Below are positions 54,266 to 61,434 of a stretch of DNA of 64,000 bases, in pieces. A program made the translations under genes and the position numbers. Below the pieces are notes generated by a model. The model did no database searches. It saw nothing but the letters and a program-made list of their open reading frames with translations, and was not told the DNA's origin. Within the stretch, counting starts at the first letter, position 1, and each line of letters starts with the position of its first letter. Source of the stretch: Aneurinibacillus tyrosinisolvens (GTDB lineage Bacteria > Bacillota > Bacilli > Aneurinibacillales > Aneurinibacillaceae); the NCBI RefSeq assembly GCF_001015055.1, contig NZ_BBWZ01000009.1, forward strand, positions 62,001 to 126,000. Reading direction: 5' to 3'.

Positions 54266-55389
54266 ATGTTAAAAGAACAATTTGCGGATTTTCTAGAAAT
54301 CGACGAAGTGAAGCTGATTAGTGAGTGGACAAACGGAGTCATTATTGCCGATACCGATCCGTACAGTGGAGAAGTTTATGGCAACGGCCTGGTGATGTAT
54401 AAGCTTGTAGTGGATTACTTGAAGTCACGGATTGGTTTGGAAGAAGTGGAGAAGCTTGCCCGCAGGGTAGCTGTACAGCGCATGCAGGCCGGGATTAATA
54501 TCGGGGAATTTGTGTACAACGTGAGCCTTGGCCGGAGTATTATCTTTAATCGTATGTATGAATCAGGTCTTCCGTTAGAACAGCTCCAATTAGGGAGCGT
54601 GAAAATTAACGAATGTTTGATCACTTCTTGTACAGTGCGGTATCACGCTACGCGGAGCTTAAAGACACTGATTTGGAAAAAAAGGAACTGTTCATCGAAC
54701 AGACGCATAAGGAGAGGCTTACTATACTTGGGCAAATGGCATCAAGTTTTGTCCATGAATTTCGCAACCCTTTAACTTCTGTCATTGGTTTTACTAAACT
54801 GCTGAAACAGAAATATGCCGAACTTGAATATTTGGATATTATGGAGCATGAACTGGAGCAGTTGAAATATCGAATTTCACAATTTCTGCTCGTATCCAGG
54901 AGAGGGGATACAGACAGAAGCAAGAAAGTGTTCCTTCTTAGCGAATTATTTAGGGAGGTTCTTGATTTCCTTTACCCCAGCCTTGTGGACGGGGATGTGG
55001 AAGTGGTACCGACGATTCAACCGAACGTTTACTTCTATGGATATAAGGAAGAGACGAGACAGGTGCTTATTAACCTGATGATTAATTCGATCGACGCACT
55101 GCAGCAAGTGAACACACCGCGAAAGCTGTATATCGAAATGAAAACAGTAGGAAACGAGATTGAAATTTCTGTATCGAACAATGGCCCGTGTATTTCACCC
55201 AATTTAATTCAGGCTATTTTTGAACCGTTTGTCACAACGAAAGAACTGGGGACAGGAATTGGGCTCTTTATATGCAAGAAAATTATTGAGAAGCAAAACG
55301 GAACGATATCGTGTAAATCTGAACCGTCTCTAACAACATTTTGCATCCGTTTCAAATGTGAGGAGACACGGGAGGAGGGGCAAGCATGA
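54266..55389 (+). pseudogene. Soluble sensor histidine kinase, frameshifted in the middle
   Basis: The N-terminal part (from the ATG at 54266, with AGGGAG upstream) is a helical sensor region resembling those of orphan Bacillus sporulation kinases; it runs to VKINEC near 54617. One extra T in the T3 run at 54615-54617 joins it to the second part, which holds HisKA (SSFVHEFRNPLTSVIGF) and HATPase (NLMINSIDAL, ELGTGIGLFICKK). Reconstructed length is about 374 residues with no TM helices. It may feed the Spo0A phosphorelay. Its end overlaps the gpx start by 4 bases. Confidence 0.82.
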
Positions 55390-55880
55390 CGGTTTACAAC
55401 TATACAGCTAGAACCATATCGGGGGAAGAGAAACCTCTTTCCGACTACGCAGGAAAGGCGCTGCTTATTGTCAATACTGCGAGCAAGTGCGGATTTACCC
55501 CTCAATACAGTGGCCTTCAGCAATTGTATGAGAAGTATAAAGAGCAAGGATTTGAAATCCTGGCGTTCCCGAGCAATCAGTTTCTTAATCAGGAGCCGGG
55601 AACGAATGAAGAAATTCAAAATTTTTGTCAGACTGCGTACGGCGTTATGTTTCCCGTGTTTGAAAAGATAGATGTGAACGGTGCTGATGCTCATCCGCTG
55701 TTTGCATATCTTACCGAGAGCACACCAGGATTGCTGGGGACGAAGGCGGTAAAGTGGAATTTCACGAAATTCCTGGTGAATAAACAGGGGATTCCGGTAA
55801 AGCGATATGCTCCTGCGGTGAAACCCGAGGAGTTAGACGCCGAAATTATCCGCCTCTTAGAGGAGGGCAAGGAAGGCTAA
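55386..55880 (+). CDS. Glutathione peroxidase family thiol peroxidase
   Basis: 164 residues. The catalytic Cys is in NTASKCGFTPQY, with Gln in FPSNQFLNQEPG and Trp in VKWNFTKFLV completing the tetrad. Bacillales homologues (BsaA type) use thioredoxin or bacillithiol rather than glutathione. It reduces peroxides. It overlaps the preceding kinase gene by 4 bases and carries a GGAGG site inside that gene. Confidence 0.92.
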   Translation: MTVYNYTARTISGEEKPLSDYAGKALLIVNTASKCGFTPQYSGLQQLYEKYKEQGFEILAFPSNQFLNQEPGTNEEIQNFCQTAYGVMFPVFEKIDVNGADAHPLFAYLTESTPGLLGTKAVKWNFTKFLVNKQGIPVKRYAPAVKPEELDAEIIRLLEEGKEG

Positions 55881-55917
55881 ATTATAAAGGCTCCTTTGCG
55901 GGAGCCTTTATAATTTA
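55878..55917. terminator. Bidirectional terminator between gpx and pssA
   Basis: A 17-bp perfect inverted repeat around TTTGCG: ATTATAAAGGCTCC at 55881-55894 and its complement at 55901-55914, with A/T ends. It contains both genes' stop codons, so each gene ends inside it. Confidence 0.9.
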
Positions 55918-56396
55918 GGAATTCGTATCGGGCTAACCATAAGAATCGCGAGAATCAATAAGAACACGGGGCTCGAAAAGGAGAATAATGCGAGAACCGC
56001 AACAAGAAGGCCGGCGAGAGTAATGGGCACGCCCATATAATAGCCTACCGTTGGCTTGATATTAAAGCGCCCCAGGCGCCAGGCGCCTGCAATCGGGAAG
56101 GATACAAATGCCAGCGTAAGGAAAACTGAAGGGTGGTGCATGGAATGGACGAGAATAGCAGGAGCAACACCGAAGCTAACAATATCGGCCAGCGAATCAA
56201 GTTCAACTCCCATAGGGCTATCGACCTTCAGCATACGGGCGATTTTCCCGTCGAATACATCGCACGCTGCGGCCAGTAGAATTAAAATGGCGGCCGTTGT
56301 AAAAAATTCATTCATTGCGAATGTGATGGAGAAAATCCCGCAAACCAAATTACCGAGCGTAAATGCATTAGGAATAGAGCGACGAATTGAACTCAT
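55908..56396 (-). CDS. pssA: CDP-diacylglycerol-serine O-phosphatidyltransferase
   Basis: Makes phosphatidylserine, precursor of phosphatidylethanolamine. 162 residues with the CDP-alcohol motif DVFDGKIARMLKVDSPMGVELDSLAD (DG-x2-AR-x8-G-x3-D-x3-D) and about five TM segments. It is slightly shorter than the usual 175-180, ending within the shared terminator. Its usual partner psd is not adjacent. Start preceded by TGAGGTG. Confidence 0.92.
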   Translation of the reverse strand: MSSIRRSIPNAFTLGNLVCGIFSITFAMNEFFTTAAILILLAAACDVFDGKIARMLKVDSPMGVELDSLADIVSFGVAPAILVHSMHHPSVFLTLAFVSFPIAGAWRLGRFNIKPTVGYYMGVPITLAGLLVAVLALFSFSSPVFLLILAILMVSPIRIPKL

Positions 56397-56465
56397 GATT
56401 CACCTCAAAGTTTCATAATGGGAACAAAAGAAAACGATGCCTTCAATATAAGTATAATATAAAAC

Positions 56466-56492
56466 AACCCGTCAGCAAATCGCTGACGGGTT
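56466..56492 (-). terminator. Terminator overlapping the end of a small CxxC gene
   Basis: AACCCGTCAGC (56466-56476) pairs with GCTGACGGGTT (56482-56492). The stop codon at 56472-56474 lies in the stem. Confidence 0.85.
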
Positions 56493-56663
56493 TTCCTGTT
56501 CATCACTGTCGGCTATAACACAAAGAGAAACCATGTCGGGAAGAAGGGTGGCGTCTTTGTTATCCATAAAGCTAGGGGAGCAGGTTTCACAAACATTAGC
56601 GTCAATTCGATGGTGGTCGCCCTGCTTAGCTTGGAAGCAGGATAAGCATACATACATTCTCAT
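56472..56663 (-). CDS. 63-residue double-CxxC protein
   Basis: Start at ATG 56663 behind AGGAGG. CLSC near the N-terminus and CETC about 20 residues later suggest a zinc ribbon; the C-terminal part is acidic (DSDEQENPS). Its last codons and stop form part of its own terminator. The family was not recognised. Confidence 0.65.
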   Translation of the reverse strand: MRMYVCLSCFQAKQGDHHRIDANVCETCSPSFMDNKDATLLPDMVSLCVIADSDEQENPSAIC

Positions 56664-56847
56664 GCTTTGGCCTCCTTCTTGTTATGTCCAATAATTATAC
56701 CCCACTTAACAGAAAATTTCAACTAGTTTTACTACCAATTTTTATTATTTTTTACAATATAGTAAATAGAAACCTCAATAGAAATGACAATTTGCGATTT
56801 TCTTTGTATAATGACATCGAATAATATGAATGGTTAGGAGTGCCGTA

Positions 56848-57150
56848 ATGAAAGACGAACAAAAAGAACTAGAGAAAAAAATGACAGATTCATACATGCG
56901 CGATACTTCCGCGATGATTTTAATTTTTTCGCAGTGGTGTGTAAACCACGATATTAACCCGGAAGCTCTTTATAAAGAAGCATACCCTGAACAGAGTATT
57001 CCACAAGAGCTAAAAAATATGCAGGCCCTTACGGTTCCGAAGAAAGAGGCCGGGGAGATTCCGGTTGAGACACTGCTCAATGTGCTGATGGCATTCGATA
57101 ATGAACAGCTTGCCTTTGCCGTGCAAAACCGGATCGGGAATAAACAATAA
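56848..57150 (+). CDS. Uncharacterised 100-residue protein
   Basis: ATG at 56848 with AGGAG seven bases before; an upstream in-frame ATG at 56830 lacks a site. Soluble and helical, with SAMILIFSQWCVNHDINPEALYKEAYPEQ and ETLLNVLMAFDNEQLAFAVQ. No named domain recognised. Converges on the DUF5665 gene with almost no gap. Confidence 0.65.
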   Translation: MKDEQKELEKKMTDSYMRDTSAMILIFSQWCVNHDINPEALYKEAYPEQSIPQELKNMQALTVPKKEAGEIPVETLLNVLMAFDNEQLAFAVQNRIGNKQ

Positions 57151-57153
57151 GCT

Positions 57154-57468
57154 TTATCCCTTTACTTTTTTAAAGGAATTCACCCAATCAAGCAGAACGG
57201 AAATATATTGCCCAATGAGCGGAGCGGAAGTAAACAAGCTTAAAATATAAATAACAACGGCAATGACGAGTACAGTGCCGAATGTAAGCCCGACAAAGTT
57301 AGAAACGATCGCCAGGAGATTCACAAGAAACGTTCGTTTCGGGTTCTGATATTTCTCGATTGCTTTCGTTACCCGCAGCTTCTCTCTCTGATCGGCGAGC
57401 CAGTCCAGCCTCTCCCGGATTCTTCTTTCCATCTTATCCCCCGTTACGGGAGAACGCGATTTTCCCAT
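57154..57468 (-). CDS. DUF5665-like membrane protein
   Basis: 104 residues: a basic N-terminal helix (RRIRERLDWLADQREKLRV) then two hydrophobic segments (FLVNLLAIVSNFVGLTFGTV and LVIAVVIYILSLF). The pattern matches DUF5665, a Bacilli family with no known role. GGGAGG precedes the ATG. Confidence 0.7.
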   Translation of the reverse strand: MGKSRSPVTGDKMERRIRERLDWLADQREKLRVTKAIEKYQNPKRTFLVNLLAIVSNFVGLTFGTVLVIAVVIYILSLFTSAPLIGQYISVLLDWVNSFKKVKG

Positions 57469-57575
57469 GCCGTTTTCCTCCCGGTGTTCTAAAATAAAAG
57501 ACCTAGTTTTTATTTACCCTGTTTTCCGTTCTCTCAACATAAAAAAATTGCGGAAGCTATTTCAATCCCTTGAAC

Positions 57576-57592
57576 ATACGGTAAAAGGGTAT
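57576..57592 (+). promoter_or_regulatory. CsoR-type operator in the csoR promoter
   Basis: ATACGGTAAAAGGGTAT fits the 17-bp CsoR operator plan ATACCC-N5-GGGTAT with two mismatches. It lies between a TTGAAC -35 (57570-57575) and a TATAAT -10 (57595-57600). Confidence 0.6.
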
Positions 57593-57630
57593 TGTATAAT
57601 AAGAGTAATAAAAAGGGAGTGAAAATTATA

Positions 57631-57960
57631 ATGGAGCATACGGAAAACCTTGACCCGCATCATGATTGCAACTCCGGGAGTAGAAGAACAAGCCACCATT
57701 CAGATAAAGTAAAGAACAATTTGGCCAGCCGTTTAAACCGGATCGAAGGGCAAATCCGGGGCATTAAAGGGATGATTGAGAAAGATGTCTATTGTGATGA
57801 TGTTCTGAACCAGATTGCCGCTGTCCAGTCGGCGCTTAATGCTGTAGGCAGGCTTCTCCTGGAAGGCCATATGAAAAGCTGTGTTATTGAAAGGATCCAG
57901 GAGGGCGATCAGGAAGTCATCGATGAACTTCTGAAAACAATGAATAAGCTGATGAAATAG
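57631..57960 (+). CDS. csoR: CsoR-family copper-sensing repressor
   Basis: 109 residues from the ATG at 57631 (GGGAG upstream). The helical DUF156/CsoR fold has the Cu(I) ligand set Cys in DVYCDDVL, and His and Cys in EGHMKSCV, which marks copper rather than nickel or persulfide sensors. An N-terminal His/Asp-rich tail (DPHHDCNSG) is extra. No copA/copZ is adjacent, so it acts on distant genes and, through the operator at 57576, on itself. Confidence 0.9.
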   Translation: MEHTENLDPHHDCNSGSRRTSHHSDKVKNNLASRLNRIEGQIRGIKGMIEKDVYCDDVLNQIAAVQSALNAVGRLLLEGHMKSCVIERIQEGDQEVIDELLKTMNKLMK

Positions 57961-57976
57961 AAAATGAGAAGGAAAC

Positions 57977-58003
57977 AAAGAGCCGGGCTTTCACCGGCTC
58001 TTT
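57977..58003. terminator. Bidirectional terminator between csoR and the GMC operon
   Basis: AAAGAGCCGG (57977-57986) pairs with CCGGCTCTTT (57994-58003). Confidence 0.88.
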
Positions 58004-58005
58004 AT

Positions 58006-59637
58006 CTATAGTTCCTGTTTTTTGGTTTTTTCTATAATGTAGTCGGCGGTTCGAGCCGCAATGGCCATCACTGTGTTTGTCGGGTTCGCACCACCCGATG
58101 TAACGAAAACTGCGGCACTGCATATAAAAAGATTCCGAATATCATGGCTCTGGCAAAACCCGTTTACGACAGAGGTATCCGGGTGATCTCCCATACGGCA
58201 TCCACCCATTAGATGAGCGGTATCGGGAACCGTAAATTCTGGCGTTCCTCCTGCGGCCTCAAAAATTTCCGCTATTTTACCGACCGCATGTTCAATGAGC
58301 CGTAAATCATTATCGCCATAGCTGAAGGAAACATTTGCCCGCGGGATGCCGTATTCATCCTTCTCCTTCGCCAGTGTAACCTGGTTTTGTTTCTGTGGAA
58401 GTACTTCTCCAACGAGCGTGATGCGCCCGTAGTAATTATAATCGACCATCGTTTTGCGCAGCTGCTCCCCCCAGACTCCGGCGTCGACTGCAAGCGCTTT
58501 GGCCATTCCGATGGGCCGTGCACCGTGTGCGTTAAGCGTGTATCCTCTTGCAAACCCGCGCTTTGGATTTGAGCCATAGAACTCCTGCGTTAAGGCGAGA
58601 ACCGGTGTCCCTTTGTACAGGCGGATTTCCTCGTTGAACTTCGCGTATACATCGTGGCTGCTGTGGGGCATAATGGCCTTCCCAACCATGCCGCTGCTGT
58701 TCGCAAGCCCGCCCGGAAATCGCGAGGCGGCAGAATGAAGCAGCAGCCTGGGCGTCTCAATCACAAAAGACGACAGAATGACAATCCGGGCCTTCTGCTC
58801 ATATGTTTGGCCCTCATTTACGAAGGTAACGCCTGTTGCCTGGCCCTGTTCGTCAACGAGAACCTGCGTCACCATACAATCGGTTAAAACCTCAGCCCCA
58901 AAGCCGATTGCCTTTGGAATATGGTGAATGAGCGTGCTGAATTTCGCGTTCGGCATGCAGCCTTCGTTACAGAAGCCGCGGTTAATGCAGGGAGGCCTGC
59001 CGTCATAAGGGGCGGATAAGATCGCAAGGGGAGCGACAGAACTTTGAATGCCGAGCGCTTCACACCCATGCCGGAAAATCTCCGAGTTTGCGCTGAGCGG
59101 TTCTCGTTCCGGGTAAGGATAAGGGCCACGAAACGGTCCCCAGGGAAAGTTCTTTGGGCCGGATACGGCAATATCGCGTTCGATTTTGTCATAATAAGGA
59201 GCCAGGTCTTCATACGTAATTGGCCAGTCATCCGCAACCCCATCCGCAGACCTAACCTTAAAATCATCTTCATGAAAGCGCAGGAATACACCTGTGAAGT
59301 GTGTGGTGCCCCCGCCGACGCCTCTTCCCGAGTTGTTTTTCCCGAGTTTAAGCGGATTTTGCCCATTGACCAGCCGGGTGTCCTGCCAGCCGAGGTGCCG
59401 GGTGGAGAGCTCATCGCTTGCAAAGTCGGTTTGCGGATCCCAGAATGGCCCCGCCTCGATAACAACGGCCTTCATGCCGGCTTTGCTTAATTCATAGGCC
59501 AGAACTCCACCGGCGGCACCGGCGCCGATGATGCATACGTCAGCGATTTCTTTTCCGTATTTTCTCCGGTTCATATCGCTGTGGCGTTCACCGTTATAGT
59601 GAACAGAATGGTGAGCTGTATGGTTATGTTCAATCAT
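58006..59637 (-). CDS. GMC-family oxidoreductase, gluconate 2-dehydrogenase large-subunit type
   Basis: 543-residue FAD enzyme. The Rossmann motif VCIIGAGAAGGVLAYELSKAG (from residue 32) begins the FAD domain; GRGVGGGTTHFTG, MGGCRMGDHPDTS and GGANPTNTVMAIAART are GMC landmarks. Likely oxidises gluconate or another polyol/sugar acid. It overlaps the subunit-3-like gene by 8 bp. There is no Tat-like signal at this N-terminus. The usual cytochrome c subunit is absent from the operon. Confidence 0.88.
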   Translation of the reverse strand: MIEHNHTAHHSVHYNGERHSDMNRRKYGKEIADVCIIGAGAAGGVLAYELSKAGMKAVVIEAGPFWDPQTDFASDELSTRHLGWQDTRLVNGQNPLKLGKNNSGRGVGGGTTHFTGVFLRFHEDDFKVRSADGVADDWPITYEDLAPYYDKIERDIAVSGPKNFPWGPFRGPYPYPEREPLSANSEIFRHGCEALGIQSSVAPLAILSAPYDGRPPCINRGFCNEGCMPNAKFSTLIHHIPKAIGFGAEVLTDCMVTQVLVDEQGQATGVTFVNEGQTYEQKARIVILSSFVIETPRLLLHSAASRFPGGLANSSGMVGKAIMPHSSHDVYAKFNEEIRLYKGTPVLALTQEFYGSNPKRGFARGYTLNAHGARPIGMAKALAVDAGVWGEQLRKTMVDYNYYGRITLVGEVLPQKQNQVTLAKEKDEYGIPRANVSFSYGDNDLRLIEHAVGKIAEIFEAAGGTPEFTVPDTAHLMGGCRMGDHPDTSVVNGFCQSHDIRNLFICSAAVFVTSGGANPTNTVMAIAARTADYIIEKTKKQEL

Positions 59638-60220
59638 GGCGGGCCTCCCAGGGATCGGTTAATCCAAGTTCGGAACGTACATAACCCCGCGGGTACGCCG
59701 GTCCGGCATACCCGATTTCAGACCAGACTGTCGGATAAGAGTAATAGGCACTGACGACAAGAGCGAGTATTTTCTTGAAAAATGCGGTCTGCAGTTTGCT
59801 ATCCCACCCGGACAGGACCGGAGCTATTCCGCCGGCTAGCTGCCCGAGAACAGCTGTCTGCTTATCCTTTTCCAATTCGATAAAGCGGAGAAGAAACTGT
59901 CCCTGTGAAAGCTTATCAACCATGCCAAGCCCGGTTATGATTAAATCTTTTTCAGGCGGGATGCCCGCCTTTCGCTGGTCTTCCCCTGCGTTATTTTGAA
60001 TGGTGCGATCCACATGGTAAGCGATAAACCGCAAAATGTCTTCCCGTTCATCATAAATAATATGGCTTGCGATTTCCTTCAAAAGCTGTCCCTGGTACAC
60101 ATCGAGAAGAGAAAGAGTGTGGCGGCCGGTTTCGATCCTCTGCAGCACAATTTCTCTTGTATGCTCATCCCACTCATCCTTTGCCTGAAGCACGTCAAAG
60201 GCAGGATAACGTGAATCCAT
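59630..60220 (-). CDS. Gluconate 2-dehydrogenase subunit 3 family protein
   Basis: 196 residues resembling the small subunit (subunit 3) of membrane gluconate dehydrogenases. PVWSEIGYAGPAYPRGY-like ending here reads TVWSEIGYAGPAYPRGYV, a typical C-terminal motif. It is helical, without the usual Tat signal, so the complex may stay in the cytoplasm or be anchored by the next protein. Between the four-TM gene and the GMC gene in one operon. Confidence 0.8.
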   Translation of the reverse strand: MDSRYPAFDVLQAKDEWDEHTREIVLQRIETGRHTLSLLDVYQGQLLKEIASHIIYDEREDILRFIAYHVDRTIQNNAGEDQRKAGIPPEKDLIITGLGMVDKLSQGQFLLRFIELEKDKQTAVLGQLAGGIAPVLSGWDSKLQTAFFKKILALVVSAYYSYPTVWSEIGYAGPAYPRGYVRSELGLTDPWEARHD

Positions 60221-60225
60221 ATTGC

Positions 60226-60621
60226 TTATTCCCCCCAGTATATAGCAGCAATTCCAAGCAGGCTCAGCGCCGTAATGATTCCCGGCAGCATAACCGGCGG
60301 ACCGGTTAGAAAGTTGCGAAGCTCATATCCCCCAACCCGCTCCCCTACACCGCTCATATGCTGGTATGAGCCGTACACTCCTGCCGCACTTCCGACGCCA
60401 AGCAGCACAGCGAGCGTAACGCGAAGCCACGGTGCGTTGTAAGCTGTTAAAAAAAGCAGGAGCAATCCGAAGAGAGGGGTGGCGAGGACGGGAATCCACA
60501 TCGACCAATGACGAAAATTCTGCCGGTAGTGAAATAGCGTTACCTGGATAAACATCATTAGAAACGCGATTCCTGTAAACAGGAATACGATTCGTTGAAA
60601 AGGCCAATCGTTCCAATACAT
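60226..60621 (-). CDS. Four-TM membrane protein of the GMC operon
   Basis: 131 residues from the ATG at 60621 (AAAGGAG upstream). Four hydrophobic helices (IVFLFTGIAFLMMFIQV, MWIPVLATPLFGLLLLFLTAY, VTLAVLLGVGSAAGVYGSY, VMLPGIITALSLLGIAAIYW). No heme-binding CxxCH. It lies 5 bp before the subunit-3 gene, so it could anchor the dehydrogenase or pass electrons to quinone. No family recognised. Confidence 0.65.
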   Translation of the reverse strand: MYWNDWPFQRIVFLFTGIAFLMMFIQVTLFHYRQNFRHWSMWIPVLATPLFGLLLLFLTAYNAPWLRVTLAVLLGVGSAAGVYGSYQHMSGVGERVGGYELRNFLTGPPVMLPGIITALSLLGIAAIYWGE

Positions 60622-60709
60622 ACGATGATTCTCCTTTAGGTGTCGGATTGAAAAGGCATCTATAGTATTCATATTTTTGGAAATTGGTATACGGCTCTCT
60701 TTATATGGA

Positions 60710-60750
60710 AAAACCTCTTCCAGCATAAAAGCAGTGCTGAAAGAGGTTTT
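60710..60750. terminator. Terminator after the ComA-like gene
   Basis: AAAACCTCTTCCAGCA (60710-60725) pairs with TGCTGAAAGAGGTTTT (60735-60750) with one mismatch. Confidence 0.85.
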
Positions 60751-60764
60751 CTTTTCTTCCCCAT

Positions 60765-61421
60765 TTAATTTTCAATGCTGGGCAGCAACCCGAGCTCCTT
60801 TGCCTTTGAAATGGCTTCCGCGCGCGAACGCACACTCAATTTGCTGAAAATACGGGTCAGGTGGTACTCAACCGTCCGCTGGCTCATTAGCAGTGCCTGG
60901 GCGATTTCCTTGTTGCTTTTTCCCCGGGAAACCTCCGACAGAATATCCTGTTCTTTTTCGTTAATCGATACGCCTTCAAGAAGATCACCTTCCTGCGAAA
61001 CAACAATTCTCGCGTCCGTCCTCCGCAATTGTTTAAGTAAGGAGACCGGGACAACGGCTTCATTGCGCAATGCGCAACGAAGTGTCGTAATCAGCTGTTC
61101 ACGGGTAGCTGTTTTGCTTATGAACCCGCTTGCGCCGGCTTCGATAAGGAGATTGAAATGGGGATCAATTTCAAAACCGGTATAAATCAGTACCTTCGCA
61201 TCTGAATCCTGTGCAATTACCCGTTGTGTCAATTCAAGACCGCTGATTACAGGCATGTGTAAATCAAACAGAAACAAATCAAACGTTTCTTTTCTTAAAA
61301 TGTCAAGCGCCTCGGTACCGGATAATACGATGGTGACCTGCAAATCCTCTTCCTGCTCGATCATATTTTTTGACCCTTCTCCCACTGAGGGGTGGTCGTC
61401 CACTAACAAAATTCGAATCAA
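60765..61421 (-). CDS. NarL/ComA-like response regulator
   Basis: 218 residues. Receiver with DDHPSVGEG, phospho-Asp in LFLFDLHMP and Lys in GFISKTATREQ; C-terminal LuxR-type helix-turn-helix (EVSRGKSNKEIAQALLMSQRTVEYHLTRIFSKL). The NREGKSNKEI-type motif and length resemble ComA/DegU. It follows the PDZ-containing kinase by 13 bp, so the pair is one system. Target genes are not visible here. Confidence 0.9.
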   Translation of the reverse strand: MIRILLVDDHPSVGEGSKNMIEQEEDLQVTIVLSGTEALDILRKETFDLFLFDLHMPVISGLELTQRVIAQDSDAKVLIYTGFEIDPHFNLLIEAGASGFISKTATREQLITTLRCALRNEAVVPVSLLKQLRRTDARIVVSQEGDLLEGVSINEKEQDILSEVSRGKSNKEIAQALLMSQRTVEYHLTRIFSKLSVRSRAEAISKAKELGLLPSIEN

Positions 61422-61434
61422 CTGTGCTCACTCC

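Noticed and set aside
58884..59465. 193-codon frame overlapping the GMC oxidoreductase gene in another frame
   Set aside because: Low-complexity shadow with no ribosome site; the GMC frame carries all motifs.
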